A stretch of DNA of 64,000 nucleotides from Candidatus Methanosphaera massiliense (lineage in GTDB: Archaea; Methanobacteriota; Methanobacteria; Methanobacteriales; Methanobacteriaceae), in NCBI RefSeq assembly GCF_028890305.1, contig NZ_JARBXM010000001.1, positions 1,096,501-1,160,500 of the forward strand, given 5' to 3'. Under the pieces are notes generated by a model. It did not search any database. It was given only the letters and a program-made list of their open reading frames with translations, and was not told where the DNA came from. The translations under genes and the position numbers were made by a program. Positions 27,073-36,259 of this stretch are shown here, piece after piece (positions within the stretch are counted from its first letter, which is position 1; each line of letters opens with the position of its first letter).

Positions 27073-27537
27073 CTAAGAATTTTGAAGATATTCCGCTGAT
27101 TTAAGACATAAATCAAATAATAATTGTTTAAATATTTTTAAAGTTTCTTCTGAAAGATCTTCCGTAATATCTTCTTCCCAATTGCTACTTATGTCTAATA
27201 GATTACCTGTAATCTCAGAACCATATTCAGTTAAAAAGACAAGATTTCTATTCTTTTTATTTGGATCAACCTTTCTTTCTACAATATTCTTTTTCTCAAG
27301 ACGTTTCAGAAGTTTAGCAACATTAGATTCTGTTATATATGAAGATTTAACAATTGAACGTTGAGTACATCCAGGATGTGTATATAATTGTATAAGAACA
27401 GGTAATTCTGCAGGAGTAACATCAACATCTCTTAATTTTTCATGATAAAACTTCTCTTGACTCTTAAGAATAATAGTCATACAAATATTTATTGGAATTG
27501 AATCGGGATTCTCGAAATCATAATCAATTGAAGTCAT
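27073..27537 (-). CDS. MarR-family transcriptional regulator
   Basis: About 154 residues from ATG 27537 (an upstream GTG at 27546 is part of the AGTGATT ribosome-site region). The winged helix is clear: LRDVDVTPAELPVLIQLYTHPGCTQRSIVKSSYITESNVAKLLKRLEKKNIVERKVDPNKKNRNLVFLTEYG, flanked by the dimerisation helices of the family. It likely represses the adjacent flavoprotein gene through the palindrome at 26921 and senses oxidants or aromatic ligands. The ligand is not evident. Confidence 0.88.
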   Translation of the reverse strand: MTSIDYDFENPDSIPINICMTIILKSQEKFYHEKLRDVDVTPAELPVLIQLYTHPGCTQRSIVKSSYITESNVAKLLKRLEKKNIVERKVDPNKKNRNLVFLTEYGSEITGNLLDISSNWEEDITEDLSEETLKIFKQLLFDLCLKSAEYLQNS

Positions 27538-27824
27538 TTTAATCACTAATTTATATATAGAATTATATCTTTTAATTAATATAAATAAGTTATCAAGAAA
27601 TTATTATTCTAATAATATAACACGCATCTTGATAGAATAAATAAGCCTATTTTTCACATTTTATACTTAGTTTGTTTAATTATTTATCATATTATTCTAT
27701 TTTTATTAATTAATTTAAAATATCTTAGATTACAAACATTTATTTATACACTTAATTTTTTTTATTCTTTAATGAAATATATTAGGGGTATTTGAATAAA
27801 CAATTGGAAACATGGAGATTTTTT

Positions 27825-28685
27825 ATGGATAAGAAATTCATGGCAATCCTGGCACTTGTTATACTAGTTGTAATAATACTATGTGTAGCATTTTCAGGAG
27901 TGTTTACTGATAATGATTATACAACATCTGTTTCTAATGATGAGAATGTATTAGTTCTTGGATTTGATCCAAATTTTCCTCCTTATGGTTACAAAGATGA
28001 TAATGGAGAATACATAGGATTTGACTTAGATCTTGCCCAAGAAGTATGTAACAGGAATAACTGGACACTCGTCAAACAACCTATTGATTGGAACAGTAAA
28101 GACAGTGAATTAAATTCAGGTACTATTGATTGTATATGGAATGGTTTCACAATCAACGGTAGAGAAGACGATTACACATGGTCAAAACCATACGTTGATA
28201 ATAAACAGGTAATTGTAGTTAAAAAAACATCAAATATCAGTAGCTTAGCAGACCTAAAAAATAAAAATGTAGAAACACAAGAAGATTCATCAGCATTATA
28301 TGCGTTAGAAGATAATGAAACATTAACAAGTACTTTTAAAGATCTAGTACAAGTTACAGATTACAACACAGCATTCATGGACTTAGACTGTGGTGCAGCA
28401 GATGCTATAGCAATGGATATGGGAGTTGCAAAATACCAAATTCATAATAAAAAGAATTCAGGGGATTATAAAATATTAGATGAACAAATATCCTCCGAGC
28501 AATATGGAATTGGATTTAAAAAAGGTAACACACAACTAAGAGATAAAGTACAGAAAACTCTAGATGAAATGGCAGCTGATGGTACCATAGATAAAATTGC
28601 AAGTAAATATGAGGACTATGGTGTTCCTGAATCTGTTAGTTTAGGTAAAAATAATACAACAAATAACACAACAATAGGTGAATAA
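27825..28685 (+). CDS. Amino-acid ABC transporter substrate-binding protein
   Basis: 286 residues from ATG 27825 with GGAG 7 bases upstream. A TTG at 27792 would add 11 residues. An N-terminal membrane anchor (FMAILALVILVVIILCVAFSG) tethers a SBP_bac_3 domain: LVLGFDPNFPPYGYKDDNGEYIGFDLDLAQEVC, DWNSKDSELNSGTIDCIWNGFTINGRE, and GIGFKKGNTQLRDKVQKTLDEM near the end. It captures a polar amino acid outside the membrane and delivers it to the permease encoded next. The substrate cannot be read from the sequence. Cystine is attractive, given a nearby C-S lyase. Confidence 0.9.
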   Translation: MDKKFMAILALVILVVIILCVAFSGVFTDNDYTTSVSNDENVLVLGFDPNFPPYGYKDDNGEYIGFDLDLAQEVCNRNNWTLVKQPIDWNSKDSELNSGTIDCIWNGFTINGREDDYTWSKPYVDNKQVIVVKKTSNISSLADLKNKNVETQEDSSALYALEDNETLTSTFKDLVQVTDYNTAFMDLDCGAADAIAMDMGVAKYQIHNKKNSGDYKILDEQISSEQYGIGFKKGNTQLRDKVQKTLDEMAADGTIDKIASKYEDYGVPESVSLGKNNTTNNTTIGE

Positions 28686-28688
28686 AAC

Positions 28689-29339
28689 ATGTTATTAAGC
28701 ATAATACTAAGTGAGCTAGCATGGGGAATGCTCACTTCTATTGAAATATTTCTACTCACACTATTATTCTCACTACCATTAGGATTAGTAATAGCATGGG
28801 GTAGAATGAGTAAATTCGCTCCACTACAATGGCTTATGAGAATATACATCTCAATTATGAGGGGAACACCATTAATGCTACAGTTAATAGTAGTATTCTT
28901 TGGACCATACTATTTATTTGGATTACAGGTATCAAGTGATTTCAGGATAGTATCAGTTATCATAGCATTCGTATTAAACTATGCTGCATACTTTGCAGAG
29001 ATATATCGTGGTGGAATAGAATCAATTCCAAAAGGACAATACGAGGCAGCACAAATACTAGGATACAGTAAATATGAAACATTCTTCATAATCATACTAC
29101 CACAAGTATTCAAGGCAGTATTACCAGCAATAACAAATGAAGTAATAACACTAGTAAAAGATACATCATTATCATTTGTAATAGCAGTACCAGAAATGTT
29201 CACAGTAGCAAAGGAAATAGCAGCATCAGAAGCATCAATAATGTCCCTATTTGCAGCCGGTGTATTCTACTACGTATTCAACATAATAGTTGCAGCAGTA
29301 ATGGAATATATAGAGAAAAAATTAGATTATTACGATTAG
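28689..29339 (+). CDS. Polar amino-acid ABC transporter permease
   Basis: 216 residues of the HisM/GlnP type with about five membrane helices. RGTPLMLQLIVVFFGPYY and the EAA loop EAAQILGYSKYETFFIIILPQVFKAVLPAITNEVITLVKDTSL are well conserved. It forms the homodimeric channel. It starts 4 bases after the substrate-binding gene stop and is followed 30 bases later by the ATPase, so the three genes form one operon. Confidence 0.93.
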   Translation: MLLSIILSELAWGMLTSIEIFLLTLLFSLPLGLVIAWGRMSKFAPLQWLMRIYISIMRGTPLMLQLIVVFFGPYYLFGLQVSSDFRIVSVIIAFVLNYAAYFAEIYRGGIESIPKGQYEAAQILGYSKYETFFIIILPQVFKAVLPAITNEVITLVKDTSLSFVIAVPEMFTVAKEIAASEASIMSLFAAGVFYYVFNIIVAAVMEYIEKKLDYYD

Positions 29340-29368
29340 ACAAAAGACAGAATATATGAGGAAGTATC

Positions 29369-30052
29369 ATGAAACTATTAGAAATAAAGAATCTTAGAAA
29401 GAGTTTTGATGATAATGAAGTATTGAAAGATATTTCTCTTAGTGTTGATAAAGGGGAAGTACTAGCAATTATAGGACCATCAGGTTCTGGTAAATCAACA
29501 CTTCTAAGATGTCTAACAGACCTTGAACAGGAAGATAGTGGGGAAATAATATTTGAAGGTAGATTTGGATTAGTATTCCAGGATTTCAATCTATTCCCAC
29601 ATCATACTGTTATGAAAAACATTACAAATGCACCAATCCGTGTTCAGAAAAGAAATAAAGACGAAGTATATAAAGAAGCTCGTGAATTACTAAAGAAGAT
29701 GGGCTTAGAGGACAAGGAAGAAGCATATCCCTGTGAATTATCTGGTGGTCAACAACAGAGAGTATCAATTGCAAGAGCACTTGCAATGAATCCGGATATA
29801 CTCTTTTTTGATGAGCCAACATCAGCATTAGACCCAGAACTCACCGGTGAAATATTAAATGTAATCAGAAACCTAGCAGCAGATAATATGACAATGGTTA
29901 TTGTAACCCATGAAATGAGCTTTGCAAAAAAAGTAGCTGATAAGGTTATATTCATGGATGATGGATACATCGTGGAAGAGGGAACACCAGAAGAGGTATT
30001 CTCCACAGAAAACGAGAGATTGAAATCATTCCTCGGTAAATTCTATGATTAA
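29369..30052 (+). CDS. Polar amino-acid ABC transporter ATP-binding protein
   Basis: 227 residues, GlnQ/HisP-type ATPase. Walker [10 protein letters not shown] about residues 35-43, Q-loop [13 protein letters not shown] about 70, signature [15 protein letters not shown] about 130, Walker [14 protein letters not shown] about 150, H-loop VTHEM about 183. All are intact. It energises the permease encoded directly upstream and closes the three-gene operon. Confidence 0.95.
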   Translation: MKLLEIKNLRKSFDDNEVLKDISLSVDKGEVLAIIGPSGSGKSTLLRCLTDLEQEDSGEIIFEGRFGLVFQDFNLFPHHTVMKNITNAPIRVQKRNKDEVYKEARELLKKMGLEDKEEAYPCELSGGQQQRVSIARALAMNPDILFFDEPTSALDPELTGEILNVIRNLAADNMTMVIVTHEMSFAKKVADKVIFMDDGYIVEEGTPEEVFSTENERLKSFLGKFYD

Positions 30053-30095
30053 ATTATCATAGAATTAATACCAATTCACCTCCACTTATTTTAGA

Positions 30096-31205
30096 TTATT
30101 TTAGTATTGATTTTAGTTTATTCTTAACTTTAAACAGGGTACTCTTCGATTCTTCTAGTTTTTTAAATTCATATTCAACATCACAATTATTATAGTGTTC
30201 CTGTTTATTAAAATAATCCTCAAAGAATTTTGAATTCATAACTGCTAAGTAATTAGCTGCAAATTGATGAGGCAGTAACTTGAATTCTTTTTCAGTTAGA
30301 TTCATTGACTGGAATTCCTGTTTAACTCTGCTATGAAATTCATCACCAATTCGTGTTTCATTCTTGTTTATGGTTGATAAATGATATGTGAGATGGTCTA
30401 TTTTCATCTGTGTGAATTCATTTTTCAGTATTTGGTCAAGACCATGATCTTCCAAGTAGTGTTGTTCATGTTCTATTATCTTAAAAAAATCAAATATCTT
30501 CCTATTTGTATGTGATTTTTCGGTTATGGAGTATGGATTATCTAACCTGTAACTATATAATACTTCATCTACAAAGGATATTCTATTAGCTGTGAGTACT
30601 GATTCTACGTGTAGTGGTACATCATTAAATGATAATTTTTCTGGAAAGTAGAAGTTATTATCAAGCAGGAATTGTCTTCTGTATATCCTTGACCATATAT
30701 TGACGAACCTATTGAATACTAGTGATGGTATTGTATTCCATGTGAAGGTATAGTTATCATAATTTGTATTGTCAGGTATTTCTGTTTTTAGGTTGAATTT
30801 ACCAGGATATGTTATTCTAGACTTATCTGTTGTAAAGTATTTTACTCTGAAAAAGGTCATATCTGCATGATTATGGGAAGCATTCCCATAAGATAATTCA
30901 CAGTAATTCTTATCTAATATGTCATCAGCATCAACAAAGGCTACGTATTCACCCCTAGTTATATCAAGTCCTTTTTTTCTTGATATTCCAGCACCACAGT
31001 TTTTCTCATTTAATACTATCACACGATTATCCTTACCTGCATATTCCTGTAATAACTTCAATGAGTTATCAGTGGATCCATCATTAACACATATTACCTC
31101 TATATCAGGCAATGTCTGATTCAGTACACTATCCAGGCATTCTCCTAGAAATTTCTCAGCATTATATACTGGTATAATTACTGATACTTTGATTTTATCA
31201 TCCAT
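30096..31205 (-). CDS. Family 2 glycosyltransferase
   Basis: About 369 residues taken from the second Met of a MM pair (31205). Reading from 31307 would add a hydrophobic leader and leave only 22 bp to the divergent aminotransferase gene. GT-A fold motifs: VSVIIPVYNAEKFLGECLDSVLNQTLPDIEVICVNDGSTDNSL at the start, then GEYVAFVDADD (DXD). The rest is a C-terminal extension of unknown acceptor specificity, ending in a basic helix (LFKVKNKLKSILK) that may touch the membrane. Likely role: decoration of surface polysaccharide or glycoproteins. Confidence 0.88.
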   Translation of the reverse strand: MDDKIKVSVIIPVYNAEKFLGECLDSVLNQTLPDIEVICVNDGSTDNSLKLLQEYAGKDNRVIVLNEKNCGAGISRKKGLDITRGEYVAFVDADDILDKNYCELSYGNASHNHADMTFFRVKYFTTDKSRITYPGKFNLKTEIPDNTNYDNYTFTWNTIPSLVFNRFVNIWSRIYRRQFLLDNNFYFPEKLSFNDVPLHVESVLTANRISFVDEVLYSYRLDNPYSITEKSHTNRKIFDFFKIIEHEQHYLEDHGLDQILKNEFTQMKIDHLTYHLSTINKNETRIGDEFHSRVKQEFQSMNLTEKEFKLLPHQFAANYLAVMNSKFFEDYFNKQEHYNNCDVEYEFKKLEESKSTLFKVKNKLKSILK

Positions 31206-31329
31206 CATAATTTCTATATTTATTGCTTTTGTAATATTACTGTTAACATAATAAATGAATTGGAATAATGTAATTAATAACAAATAATATATAGATTTAA
31301 CAGACAAGAACAGGAGAATATAAACTAAA

Positions 31330-32493
31330 ATGAATTATGATTTTGATACTATACTAGACCGTAAAAATACAAGCTCAGTAAAATGGGACTACTTTGACAC
31401 AGAGTTACCAATGTGGGTAGCAGATATGGACTTTAAAGCAGCCCCTGAGATAACAAAAGCAATAATAGATATGACAGAAATGGGAGTATATGGATATACC
31501 ATGATACAGGATAAATGGTATGAAGTATACATTGACTGGTGGAAACAGTATGACACTAAACTAGAAAAGGATTGGCTAAAATATACAACTGGAGTAATAC
31601 CAGCAATATCAACAGTTATCAGAAAACTAACAAGTAAAGGTGATAAAGTACTGATACAAACACCTGTATATCACGTGTTCTTCTATATAATAGATGATAA
31701 TGAAAGAGAAGTAATAGAAAATAAGCTAATATACAAGGATAAACAGTATTCAATAGACTTTGATGACTTAGAAGAAAAAATAGCAAGGGATGATGTGAAG
31801 TTAATGTTACTATGTAATCCCCATAATCCTATAGGAAAAATATGGTCAAAAGAGGAACTAGAAAGAATAGGACAATTATGTAGGAAACATGATGTTGTAG
31901 TAGTAGCTGATGAAATACATGGAGATTTAACTGACCCTGGAAGAAAATATAATCCATTTATAAATATATCCGAGGAATGTCGTGATAATACTATTATGAT
32001 AATAGCTCCCACAAAGACTTTTAACATAGCCGGATTAAAAACAGCAGCAGTATGTATACCAAATATTAATCTAAGAGAAAAGATATTCAAGGTTATTGAT
32101 GTGGACTGTATAAATGACCCTAATATCTTTGCAATAAAGGGTACTATAGCAGCATATACTAAAGGGGATGAATGGCTTAATCAATTAAGGCAATACCTCT
32201 ATGATAACAAGCAATTACTGAAAGATTACTTAAAAAATAATATACCTGAGATTGAATTAGTACCATCAGATGCAACTTATCTATTATGGATAGATTGCAG
32301 TAGATTAGGTATACATGGGGAGGATTTCTGTGATTTTCTGAACAAGAAAACTGGCCTACTATTATCACCGGGAGTACAGTTTGGAAAAGTTGGAGAACAA
32401 TTTGTAAGGATAAATATTGCTTGTCCACGAAAGATTTTACTTGATGGACTAGATAGATTAAAAAGAGGAGTAGAACTATACAAGAATAGATAA
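31330..32493 (+). CDS. MalY/PatB-type PLP-dependent C-S lyase (cystathionine beta-lyase family)
   Basis: 387 residues, fold-type I aminotransferase class I/II. It begins with the MalY/PatB signature (DRKNTSSVKWDYFDTELPMWVADMDFKAAPEI), then CNPHNPIGKIWSKEEL (substrate-side Asn), VVADEIHGDL (Asp for the PLP nitrogen) and APTKTFNIAGLKTA with the PLP-binding Lys. It cleaves cystathionine or cystine to pyruvate, ammonia and a thiol. It lies between an amino-acid ABC operon and a flavin reductase, so a role in sulfur amino-acid use is plausible but inferred. Confidence 0.9.
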   Translation: MNYDFDTILDRKNTSSVKWDYFDTELPMWVADMDFKAAPEITKAIIDMTEMGVYGYTMIQDKWYEVYIDWWKQYDTKLEKDWLKYTTGVIPAISTVIRKLTSKGDKVLIQTPVYHVFFYIIDDNEREVIENKLIYKDKQYSIDFDDLEEKIARDDVKLMLLCNPHNPIGKIWSKEELERIGQLCRKHDVVVVADEIHGDLTDPGRKYNPFINISEECRDNTIMIIAPTKTFNIAGLKTAAVCIPNINLREKIFKVIDVDCINDPNIFAIKGTIAAYTKGDEWLNQLRQYLYDNKQLLKDYLKNNIPEIELVPSDATYLLWIDCSRLGIHGEDFCDFLNKKTGLLLSPGVQFGKVGEQFVRINIACPRKILLDGLDRLKRGVELYKNR

Positions 32494-32516
32494 AACTATA
32501 ATGAGATGTGATTATA

Positions 32517-33005
32517 ATGAAGATTGAGGTAGATACTAGTAATTATATTCAACCAGAACCATGTGTAATAGTATCATGTAGAGATAAGAAGGGTAAAGAT
32601 AATGCATTACCTATAGGCTTTGCTGCTAATGTAAGTTTTGAGCCAAGAATAATCATGATAGCAATAATTGACATAAGATACTCTCATAGTATTATAACTG
32701 AAAGTGGAGAGTTTGTTGTTAATATTGCAAGAGAAGATTATAGGGATACTATGAATTACTTTGGAGGTACATCTGGTAGAGATATTGATAAACTAGAGAA
32801 TATTCCAACTGTTGATGGTGACGTAGTTGATGCTCCATTACTTGTTGATTGTCCTGTGAACTTTGAATGTACTGTTATTGAATCTGTAACGCCAGGTACT
32901 CATACAGTATTCTTTGGGCGTGTTGATAAGGTTCATTGTGATGAGGAGTATGTTGATGAGGATGGACTTATCATGTGGGATAAGATTGATGTTTTACAAA
33001 ATTAA
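32517..33005 (+). CDS. Flavin reductase-like FMN-binding protein
   Basis: About 162 residues from ATG 32517. The GTG at 32508 is 9 bases earlier, with only a weak ribosome site. Typical flavin-reductase-domain text: EPCVIVSCRDKKGKDNALPIGFAANVSFEPRIIMIAIIDIRYSHSIITESGEFVVNIAREDY and later HTVFFGRVDKVHCDEEYVDEDG. It binds FMN and transfers electrons, possibly together with the flavodoxin-fold protein whose broken gene follows 28 bp downstream. Confidence 0.85.
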   Translation: MKIEVDTSNYIQPEPCVIVSCRDKKGKDNALPIGFAANVSFEPRIIMIAIIDIRYSHSIITESGEFVVNIAREDYRDTMNYFGGTSGRDIDKLENIPTVDGDVVDAPLLVDCPVNFECTVIESVTPGTHTVFFGRVDKVHCDEEYVDEDGLIMWDKIDVLQN

Positions 33006-33033
33006 TTAAATAATATAGGAGTGTTTTTTTTTT

Positions 33034-33482
33034 ATGAATATAACAGTTATTGTTTATAGGTTTGATGCTGCTTTTGAGGATGTTGGTCCATGTGAAGGCT
33101 GTGATACTTGTATAACTAATAGTAAATGTGTTAAAAGAGATAGTATGGATAAGTTAACCTCATCTACTTAGGGCTGATCTTATAGTTTTTGTTACTCCCT
33201 TGTATTACTTTGGGGTTGATGCACAGTTAATTGGTTATTGACCGTTTTCATGCTAATAATCATAGGATTATGAATAATGAGAATAAATCTATTTTAATGG
33301 CTACTAGTGCTGATGCTAATGACTGGACAATGACTACATTGGAGGTTTATTATAATACTCTTGTGAAGTATCTTGGTTTTGAGGATGTTGGTAGAATTAT
33401 AGTTACTGGCTGTTATGTTAGAATGGATATTGAGAATTCTGATTATCCAAAGCTGGCTTACTTGTTGGGTAAGAGTTTATGA
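33034..33482 (+). pseudogene. Broken flavodoxin-fold iron-sulfur flavoprotein gene
   Basis: The frame from ATG 33034 encodes MNITVIVYRFDAAFEDVGPCEGCDTCITNSKCVKRDSM and stops at TAG after 45 codons. Another frame then continues ADLIVFVTPLYYFGVDAQL, and a third IDRFHANNHRIMN...ILMATSADANDWTMTTLEVYYNTLVKYLGFEDVGRIIVTGC, ending at 33482. The FMN loop near the N-terminus is also missing (internal deletion). The parts match the NADPH-dependent FMN reductase family in order, so this is one gene with at least two frameshifts and a deletion. Ten T precede the ATG. Confidence 0.8.
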
Positions 33483-33520
33483 TATTCGATACATTTATAT
33501 AGAAGGAATACATAATATTA

Positions 33521-33552
33521 TTATATGAATATATATTGATATATTCATATAA
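33521..33552. repeat. 14-bp perfect inverted repeat with 4-base loop
   Basis: TTATATGAATATAT, loop ATTG, ATATATTCATATAA. An outer AATACATA...TATGTATT pair extends the symmetry. It follows the broken flavoprotein gene and could be a terminator-like hairpin, an operator or the remnant of a small mobile element. Confidence 0.5.
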
Positions 33553-33943
33553 GGTATGTATTGAATATAACAAAATTACAATAAAATAATTAAAAATATC
33601 TTTGAAAGCATAATGGAGGCCTTAAAATGTCGAGTCATTCGGGCAAGTGTCCCAAGTTAGGACAAAAGACAAAATGGAAGATATATTAATTACTGAAAGA
33701 TAAAAATAAAAATACGGAATATTACCTCTAAAACATAAATTATCCAAAAAAAGAGCTTTCAGTAATTCTACTTCCATATTATACAAAACAAGAAAAAATA
33801 CTATTTTTAAAGCATTAAACTACACTAATTTTATAAAATAAATCAAATTAAGTATAATTAATCATCTATTTAAATATTTTCGAAAACTATATATATAATT
33901 TTATTATAATATTACACAATCATAAATTTAAGTAGGTTTAAAT
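33553..33943. other. Gap with a tiny open frame and a 12-bp inverted repeat
   Basis: GGAGG at about 33615 precedes an ATG at 33627 that opens 20 codons beginning MSSHSGKCPKLGQK, possibly a truncated gene start. AATTACTGAAAG (33688-33699) and CTTTCAGTAATT (33756-33767) form a perfect 12-bp inverted repeat 56 bases apart. The rest is AT-rich and includes the promoter of the next gene. Confidence 0.35.
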
Positions 33944-34330
33944 ATGATTGATTGGGATATAGATTCAATAAAAAAAGTAGAAAGTCACTATAACAATATA
34001 TTTAATCCAAAACTAGATCTAATATATTTTACAAAGACTTTTGAATCAATGTATAAATTTATAACAAATGAAGGTGAAGTATTACCAGATTTACTAAACG
34101 ATCTAACATACTACACAAAAGATGGAATAAACGCAAAATACAAATTAATAATGCCGACAATAGATGATGATAAAACAAAATCAGAACTAGCAAGGCACAG
34201 ACTAAAACAAAAAATCTTCCGTAAAGAAGCACTTGAAAAAAGCGTAGACAGCTACTTCAACTATCTACTAGAAGATATTGAGGAATTCACAGATAAATAT
34301 CCACAATATCAAAATATACTAAGACAATAA
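33944..34330 (+). CDS. Unknown acidic helical protein
   Basis: 128 residues from ATG 33944, no membrane segments or signal peptide. It is rich in Asp/Glu/Lys/Tyr and probably all-helical (SIKKVESHYNNIFNPKLDLIYFTKTFESMYKF; RHRLKQKIFRKEALEKSVDSYFNYLLEDIEEFTDKY). No family was recognised. It is followed 124 bp later by another unknown helical gene on the same strand with its own promoter-like region. Confidence 0.6.
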   Translation: MIDWDIDSIKKVESHYNNIFNPKLDLIYFTKTFESMYKFITNEGEVLPDLLNDLTYYTKDGINAKYKLIMPTIDDDKTKSELARHRLKQKIFRKEALEKSVDSYFNYLLEDIEEFTDKYPQYQNILRQ

Positions 34331-34405
34331 AAAAAGTAAATACATAACCTCCATAACTTATTCTTTTTTTTACTAAAACTACCCATTTTTACTAATACAA
34401 TGATA

Positions 34406-34432
34406 CAAATAATATAATATAATATAATATAA
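34406..34432 (+). repeat. AATAT pentanucleotide repeat at a promoter position
   Basis: Four copies of AATAT in a row (34411-34430) lie 25-44 bases upstream of the ATG at 34455, where the TATA box of that gene should be. A change in repeat number would alter promoter spacing. Confidence 0.5.
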
Positions 34433-34454
34433 CAAATAATTGTAGGATGTAACA

Positions 34455-34970
34455 ATGGTCAATCAAACCAACACATATGCGAATTCAGTAAATGAATTAC
34501 TAAACAAATTCAATAAAATAATAGATAGAATCATAGAAGGAATAAAAGAAGGAAATTTAGATGAACAAAAATTTAACAAGCTACATGTAGCAATAAAAGA
34601 ATTCATCAAATTCTCAAAAGACATAACATTTCCCATAATATTTTCATTTGTAAACAGTAATGACTATATACGAGATAAATTATCCAATGACTTCTCAGAA
34701 ATAAAATTCATGGTACTAAAACTATTAGATAAACTACTAGAATCAATGGACAATATAAAAGACAATACCCATGGAACATATAACCTTACAATACTACTAG
34801 AATACCTAGAATTCATAAGTGTAATAATGAACAACTTCGCATACATAATCTATGATACAATAAAATACTCACAAGGACAAGTAACAGAGGAAGACTACCA
34901 AAAACACTACGATGAATTCAAAATTAATCTTAAAGAAAATAAAAAGAATTTTGATGAAAAATTCAGATAA
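34455..34970 (+). CDS. Unknown helical protein
   Basis: 171 residues from ATG 34455 with TAGGATGTAAC upstream. No signal peptide is seen. Long amphipathic helices are likely (ANSVNELLNKFNKIIDRIIEGIKEGNLDEQKFNKLHVAIKEFIKF; NDFSEIKFMVLKLLDKLLESMDNIKDN; EDYQKHYDEFKINLKENKKNFDEKFR). It may be a small soluble coiled-coil protein. No relative was recognised. Confidence 0.65.
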   Translation: MVNQTNTYANSVNELLNKFNKIIDRIIEGIKEGNLDEQKFNKLHVAIKEFIKFSKDITFPIIFSFVNSNDYIRDKLSNDFSEIKFMVLKLLDKLLESMDNIKDNTHGTYNLTILLEYLEFISVIMNNFAYIIYDTIKYSQGQVTEEDYQKHYDEFKINLKENKKNFDEKFR

Positions 34971-35496
34971 AACATATTAAACGCCTTCTTTTCTTTTTTT
35001 TGAATAATTTTATTAATAAATGGATTAACTAACAACAACTCAATAAATAGTACAAAAATAGTGAGTTAAGTCTGCTTCTTATTTTTTTTTTAGATTCAGA
35101 TAGTAACTGAAAATTCTATTATTTTATCATAGTTATATAGTGTAAGCCTAGACTTTGTTAAATCTGTATTATTAATTTCCATGTTTTTTATTGAAAAATT
35201 AGTTAATTCTATTCTATAGTATGATATGAATAGTTATAATTAGATAATAACTGAATAATTGAGAGAATAATAACAATTTATCTAATTAAATGCAGTATTT
35301 TATTATTCATTTATTTAATTTAAAAATAGTAGTTTATAATTAAAAAGTTTAAAAAGAAAGTCATGTAGATCATGGAGTTGATATTGTAATACTTCTTATG
35401 ATAGTATAAAACTGTCGTAAAGAAAATAAATATACAAATTTTATACAACTAGGTCAACATAACTATTTTAAAATATTATTTTATTTTTTATTGTAT
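34971..35496. other. Gap without a recognisable gene
   Basis: AT-rich stretch between convergent genes. The only structure noticed is a 10-bp inverted repeat, AATTAGATAA (35238-35247) and TTATCTAATT (35278-35287). Confidence 0.4.
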
Positions 35497-35766
35497 CTAT
35501 ATTCCAAGTGCTTCTAACATGGATTGAATACCTAATATAAATATTACAAGACCACCTATAAATTCAATAGCTCTTGAATATTTAATAGCAATCTTTGTTC
35601 CATATGTTCCTAGTAATAACCATATTATTACAACTATTAAACTTAAGCCACCTAATATAAATGGATTTACGTGTGCTACTGTTCCTTGACATGCAAGAAC
35701 TAAGTTTTCTATGTTACCAAATATTAGTAATCCCCAAAACTCTTTATAATCATCGATAAAAGACAT
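35497..35766 (-). CDS. Small three-helix membrane protein (TerC-like half), copy 1
   Basis: 89 residues, ATG 35766 after AAGGGTGATATA. Three hydrophobic segments: GLLIFGNIENLVLACQG, PFILGGLSLIVVIIWLLLGTYGTKIAI and AIEFIGGLVIFILGIQSMLEALGI. The pattern (D/E)N-L-x-x-A-x-x-G followed by a final GGLxIFILGIQ helix recalls half of a TerC/YjbE-like transporter, but it is too short for one. It may form a heterodimer with its paralogue encoded 10 bp upstream. Confidence 0.6.
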   Translation of the reverse strand: MSFIDDYKEFWGLLIFGNIENLVLACQGTVAHVNPFILGGLSLIVVIIWLLLGTYGTKIAIKYSRAIEFIGGLVIFILGIQSMLEALGI

Positions 35767-35776
35767 TATATCACCC

Positions 35777-36064
35777 TTATTCTAATTCTGGATCTTTGTT
35801 ATATCTAATTGCTTCAATCATTGATTGAAGACCTAATATGAATATTGCAAGTCCACCAATGAAATCAATTATATTTGCATAATCAATGAATATTGAAGTT
35901 CCTATAGTACCTATAACTAACCAAATTATTACACATATGATACTTACAATTCCTAGTTTTAATGGATTTGCGCCTTTTACTACTCCTTGTGAAGCTAAAA
36001 TTAAGTTTTCTATGTTACCAAAGATAATTAACCATATAAATGGTAAATAAGCATCTAAAAACAT
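35777..36064 (-). CDS. Small three-helix membrane protein (TerC-like half), copy 2
   Basis: 95 residues from ATG 36064 (MFLDAYLPFIWLIIFGN), with AGGTGA 6 bases upstream. A frame start at 36100 lacks a ribosome site. Clear paralogue of the following gene: GNIENLILASQGVVKGANPLKLGIVSIICVIIWLVIGTIGTSIFI...IIDFIGGLAIFILGLQSMIEAI. The pair, with a 10-bp gap, probably assembles into one transporter. The substrate is unknown. Confidence 0.6.
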   Translation of the reverse strand: MFLDAYLPFIWLIIFGNIENLILASQGVVKGANPLKLGIVSIICVIIWLVIGTIGTSIFIDYANIIDFIGGLAIFILGLQSMIEAIRYNKDPELE

Positions 36065-36201
36065 GTTTTCACCTATTTTTATATTTTGTTTTATAATCAC
36101 GTATTAATTATTTTTTATAAATAAAGTTAAGAGTTATTATAATTAATTCAAATAAAAAAAATTAATTATTGTTTAAATTACCGTAATTTAAACTTTAATA
36201 G

Positions 36202-36224
36202 CTTATCATGTTTTTTATGATAAG
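36202..36224. repeat. Short hairpin upstream of the IS insertion
   Basis: CTTATCAT, seven bases, ATGATAAG: an 8-bp stem just left of the IS. It may be a terminator or operator of a former local transcript. Confidence 0.35.
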
Positions 36225-36259
36225 TCTACATATAGTATATAGTAATTAATTCTATTTAT

